The notes beneath the pieces were generated by a model that searched no databases, was not told the DNA's origin, and worked only from the letters and a program-made list of their open reading frames with translations. This document shows, piece by piece, positions 62,356 through 64,000 of a stretch of DNA of 64,000 nucleotides. Origin of the DNA: Actinomycetota bacterium (GTDB lineage: Bacteria; Actinomycetota; Actinomycetes; S36-B12; GCA-2699445); the NCBI GenBank assembly GCA_029978705.1, contig JAPOIY010000001.1:62001-126000 (forward strand), given 5' to 3'. The number at the start of each line of letters is the position of its first letter. The first letter of the stretch is position 1. The position numbers were made by a program, and so were the translations under genes.

Positions 62356-63732
62356 ATGGACGACGAGGTGCGCCGGCACAAGTACACGCTCGATGAGGAC
62401 CAGATGCCGACGGCCTGGTACAACATCATCCCCGATCTGCCGGCGCCTCCGCCGCCACCGCTGCACCCCGGGACGATGGAACCGGTCGGCCCCGAGGACC
62501 TCGCCCCCCTGTTCCCCATGGCGCTGATCGAGCAGGAAGTCTCCGGGGAGCGCTACATCGACATCCCCGGCGGTGTCCTCGACGTCTACCGGCAGTGGCG
62601 CCCCACGCCGCTGTTCCGGGCCCACCGTCTCGAGCAGGCGCTCGGCACCCCCGCCCGCATCTACTACAAGTACGAGGGCGTGTCCCCGGCCGGCTCCCAC
62701 AAGCCGAACACGGCGGTGCCACAGGCCTACTACAACAAGGCCGAGGGCGTGAAGAAACTGACCACCGAGACCGGCGCCGGGCAGTGGGGCACGGCGCTGG
62801 CCTTCGCCACCGCGCTCTACGACATGGAGTGCGAGGTATGGCAGGTCGGCGCCTCGTACGACGCCAAGCCCTACCGCCGGCTCATGATCGAGGCCTTCGG
62901 CGGCCAGGTGCACCGCTCCCCCAGCGATCTGACCGAGGTCGGGCGGATGTTGGGCGCCAACCCGGCCAACGAGTCCGGCTCGCTGGGCATCGCCATCTCC
63001 GAGGCCGTCGAGGTGGCCGCGCAGAACCCCGACGTGCGCTACGCCCTCGGGTCGGTGCTGAACCACGTGCTGCTGCACCAGACCGTCATCGGCGAAGAGG
63101 CGCTCTTGCAGCTGGAGCAGGCCGGGGACACCCCGACCCTGATCGTGGGCTGTACCGGCGGCGGGTCGAACTTCGCGGGCCTGTCGTTCCCGTTCCTGCG
63201 CGAGAAGATGGCGGGCAGGATCTCGCCATGGATCCTGGCCGCCGAGCCGGCGTCGTGCCCGTCGCTGACGCATGGCACCTACGCCTACGACTTCGGCGAC
63301 ACCGCCGGCATGACGCCGCTGATGAAGATGCACACGCTGGGCCACGACTTCGTGCCCGACCCGATCCACGCCGGCGGACTGCGGTACCACGGCATGGCGC
63401 CGCTGATCTCCCATGTCTACGAGTTGGGACTCATGGACGCGGAGTCGGTGCCGCAGACCGAGTGCTTCGCCGCGGCCGTGCAGTTCGCGCGGACCGAGGG
63501 GATCGTCCCCGCGCCCGAGCCGACGCATGCGATCGCGCTGGCCATCCGGGAGGCGCTGAAGGCCAAGGAGACCGGGGAGGAGACGGTGATCCTGACCGCC
63601 CTGTGCGGTCACGGCCACTTCGACCTCGCGGCCTACGATGACTACCTCAACGGGCGGATGGTCGACGAAGCAGTGTCCGACGAGCGGTTCGCCGCCGCGC
63701 TGGCGACCCTGCCCGAGGTCCCCGTCGGCTGA
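62356..63732 (+). CDS. TrpB2-type tryptophan synthase beta chain
   Basis: A 458-residue PLP enzyme of the TrpB2 branch, longer than TrpB1 and typically acting without TrpA. The PLP Lys116 is in GSHKPNTA, the substrate loop is [13 protein letters not shown], and the phosphate-binding loop is [11 protein letters not shown]. It would make tryptophan from serine and indole. ATG 62356 follows GAGGG. The stop lies six bases before the palindromic array at 63739, which may end its transcript. Confidence 0.9.
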   Translation: MDDEVRRHKYTLDEDQMPTAWYNIIPDLPAPPPPPLHPGTMEPVGPEDLAPLFPMALIEQEVSGERYIDIPGGVLDVYRQWRPTPLFRAHRLEQALGTPARIYYKYEGVSPAGSHKPNTAVPQAYYNKAEGVKKLTTETGAGQWGTALAFATALYDMECEVWQVGASYDAKPYRRLMIEAFGGQVHRSPSDLTEVGRMLGANPANESGSLGIAISEAVEVAAQNPDVRYALGSVLNHVLLHQTVIGEEALLQLEQAGDTPTLIVGCTGGGSNFAGLSFPFLREKMAGRISPWILAAEPASCPSLTHGTYAYDFGDTAGMTPLMKMHTLGHDFVPDPIHAGGLRYHGMAPLISHVYELGLMDAESVPQTECFAAAVQFARTEGIVPAPEPTHAIALAIREALKAKETGEETVILTALCGHGHFDLAAYDDYLNGRMVDEAVSDERFAAALATLPEVPVG

Positions 63733-63738
63733 AGCCAG

Positions 63739-63900
63739 AGACCGCAGACCTGCCCCGTGCGGGGCGGGTCTGCGGTCTGAGGGGGGCAGCACTGGCCTTT
63801 CGGGGCAGTTCTGTCCCGGCCGTCCGACGTAGAACTGCCCCGTAGACGAAGAACGGCCCCGTACGAAGCCCATAACGGCCACGTACGGGGCAGTTCTACG
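63739..63900. repeat. Palindromic repeat element, family A, nested array (copy 3)
   Basis: A hairpin AGACCGCAGACC (63739-63750) with GGTCTGCGGTCT (63767-63778) has inner stem GCCCC/GGGGC. Then come an inverted unit CGGGGCAGTTCT (63801-63812), AGAACTGCCCCG (63831-63842), related units near 63852 and 63874, and its perfect 17-base partner: CGTAGAACTGCCCCGTA (63828-63844) with TACGGGGCAGTTCTACG (63884-63900). It fills the gap between two convergent genes and may act as a bidirectional terminator. The first hairpin is the longest stem. Confidence 0.85.
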
Positions 63901-63901
63901 G

Positions 63902-64000
63902 TCAGGCGCAGGACCAGGGGCCCCAGCCGGAGCGCTGGTGCAGCTTCCACGCGATGTGGTCCTGGGCGAACTTGGGCGCCCGGTTGGCCGCAGAGGCGTA
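63902..64000 (-). CDS. C-terminal end of an unidentified protein, possibly a secreted cell-wall protein (partial)
   Basis: A minus-strand frame open to the right edge stops at TGA (63904-63902); its last 32 residues include FAQDHIAWKLHQRSGWGPWSCA. The aromatic W-x-W-x-C ending is reminiscent of secreted transglycosylase or Rpf-like wall proteins, but too little remains to be sure. It is convergent with the TrpB2 gene across the palindromic array. Confidence 0.5.
   Translation of the reverse strand, partial: YASAANRAPKFAQDHIAWKLHQRSGWGPWSCA

Overview
The window is chromosomal DNA from a high-GC Gram-positive bacterium of the phylum Actinomycetota. The evidence is strongly G/C-biased codon use, frequent GTG starts, GTGA/ATGA gene overlaps, and a gene order typical of actinobacterial chromosomes: a Crp/GlxR-type regulator, nth, a CoA-type NUDIX protein, an EphE-like hydrolase, acs, the Tad pilus locus with its SsdA/CpaE-like gene and flanking helicase, then topA, tmk and holB. 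The genus cannot be fixed from the sequence. No rRNA, tRNA, CRISPR array, integrase or transposase was recognised, and no gene-free stretch exceeds about 270 bases.

Region 1 (1-24 kb) is mostly transport and nitrogen/polyamine catabolism. It holds a CDP-alcohol phosphotransferase and an EamA transporter whose gene is bracketed by palindromic repeats. A gabT-gabD pair lies divergent from an APC permease. A block of sulfotransferase, secreted glycosidase-like and secreted S53 peptidase genes follows. Then comes a roughly 10-kb minus-strand operon: two aminobutyraldehyde-type dehydrogenases, PotD-PotA-PotB-PotC, a PuuB-like FAD oxidoreductase and, after 60 bases, mmsA. It is divergent from an Lrp/AsnC regulator gene overlapping a class III aminotransferase gene. 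Together these could import putrescine/spermidine and carry them through 4-aminobutanal, GABA and succinate semialdehyde to succinate.

Region 2 (24-36 kb) is housekeeping and regulation: DUF4239, DUF4177, RidA, NUDIX and MBL genes, Crp, an RsiG-like anti-sigma factor with an exact c-di-GMP-binding signature, nth, a second NUDIX gene, an EphE-like hydrolase lacking its nucleophile, a holin-like protein, NhaA, a hotdog thioesterase, acs, and a Fic-fold protein whose catalytic motif is destroyed.

Region 3 (36-49 kb) has a secreted zinc metalloprotease, a HAD phosphatase, the complete small tad operon (ssdA, tadA, tadB, tadC, Flp-like pilin, two TadE-like proteins), TerC, a DUF1998 helicase, a TAP-type hydrolase, a DUF3152 protease, and an anti-anti-sigma/degenerate anti-sigma pair.

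Region 4 (49-64 kb) has a K+-independent H+-pyrophosphatase with a strong terminator, topA overlapping cysK and cysE, tmk-holB, a TAP-like lipoprotein hydrolase, a two-domain cell-wall hydrolase and a TrpB2-type synthase. It ends in a nested palindromic array related to the repeats around the EamA gene.

Most worth pursuing: the palindromic repeat elements, whose two sequence families share one architecture; the RsiG-like protein; the series of promoters placed exactly for leaderless mRNAs; and several members of enzyme families that have lost catalytic residues (Fic-like, EphE-like, RsbW-like).
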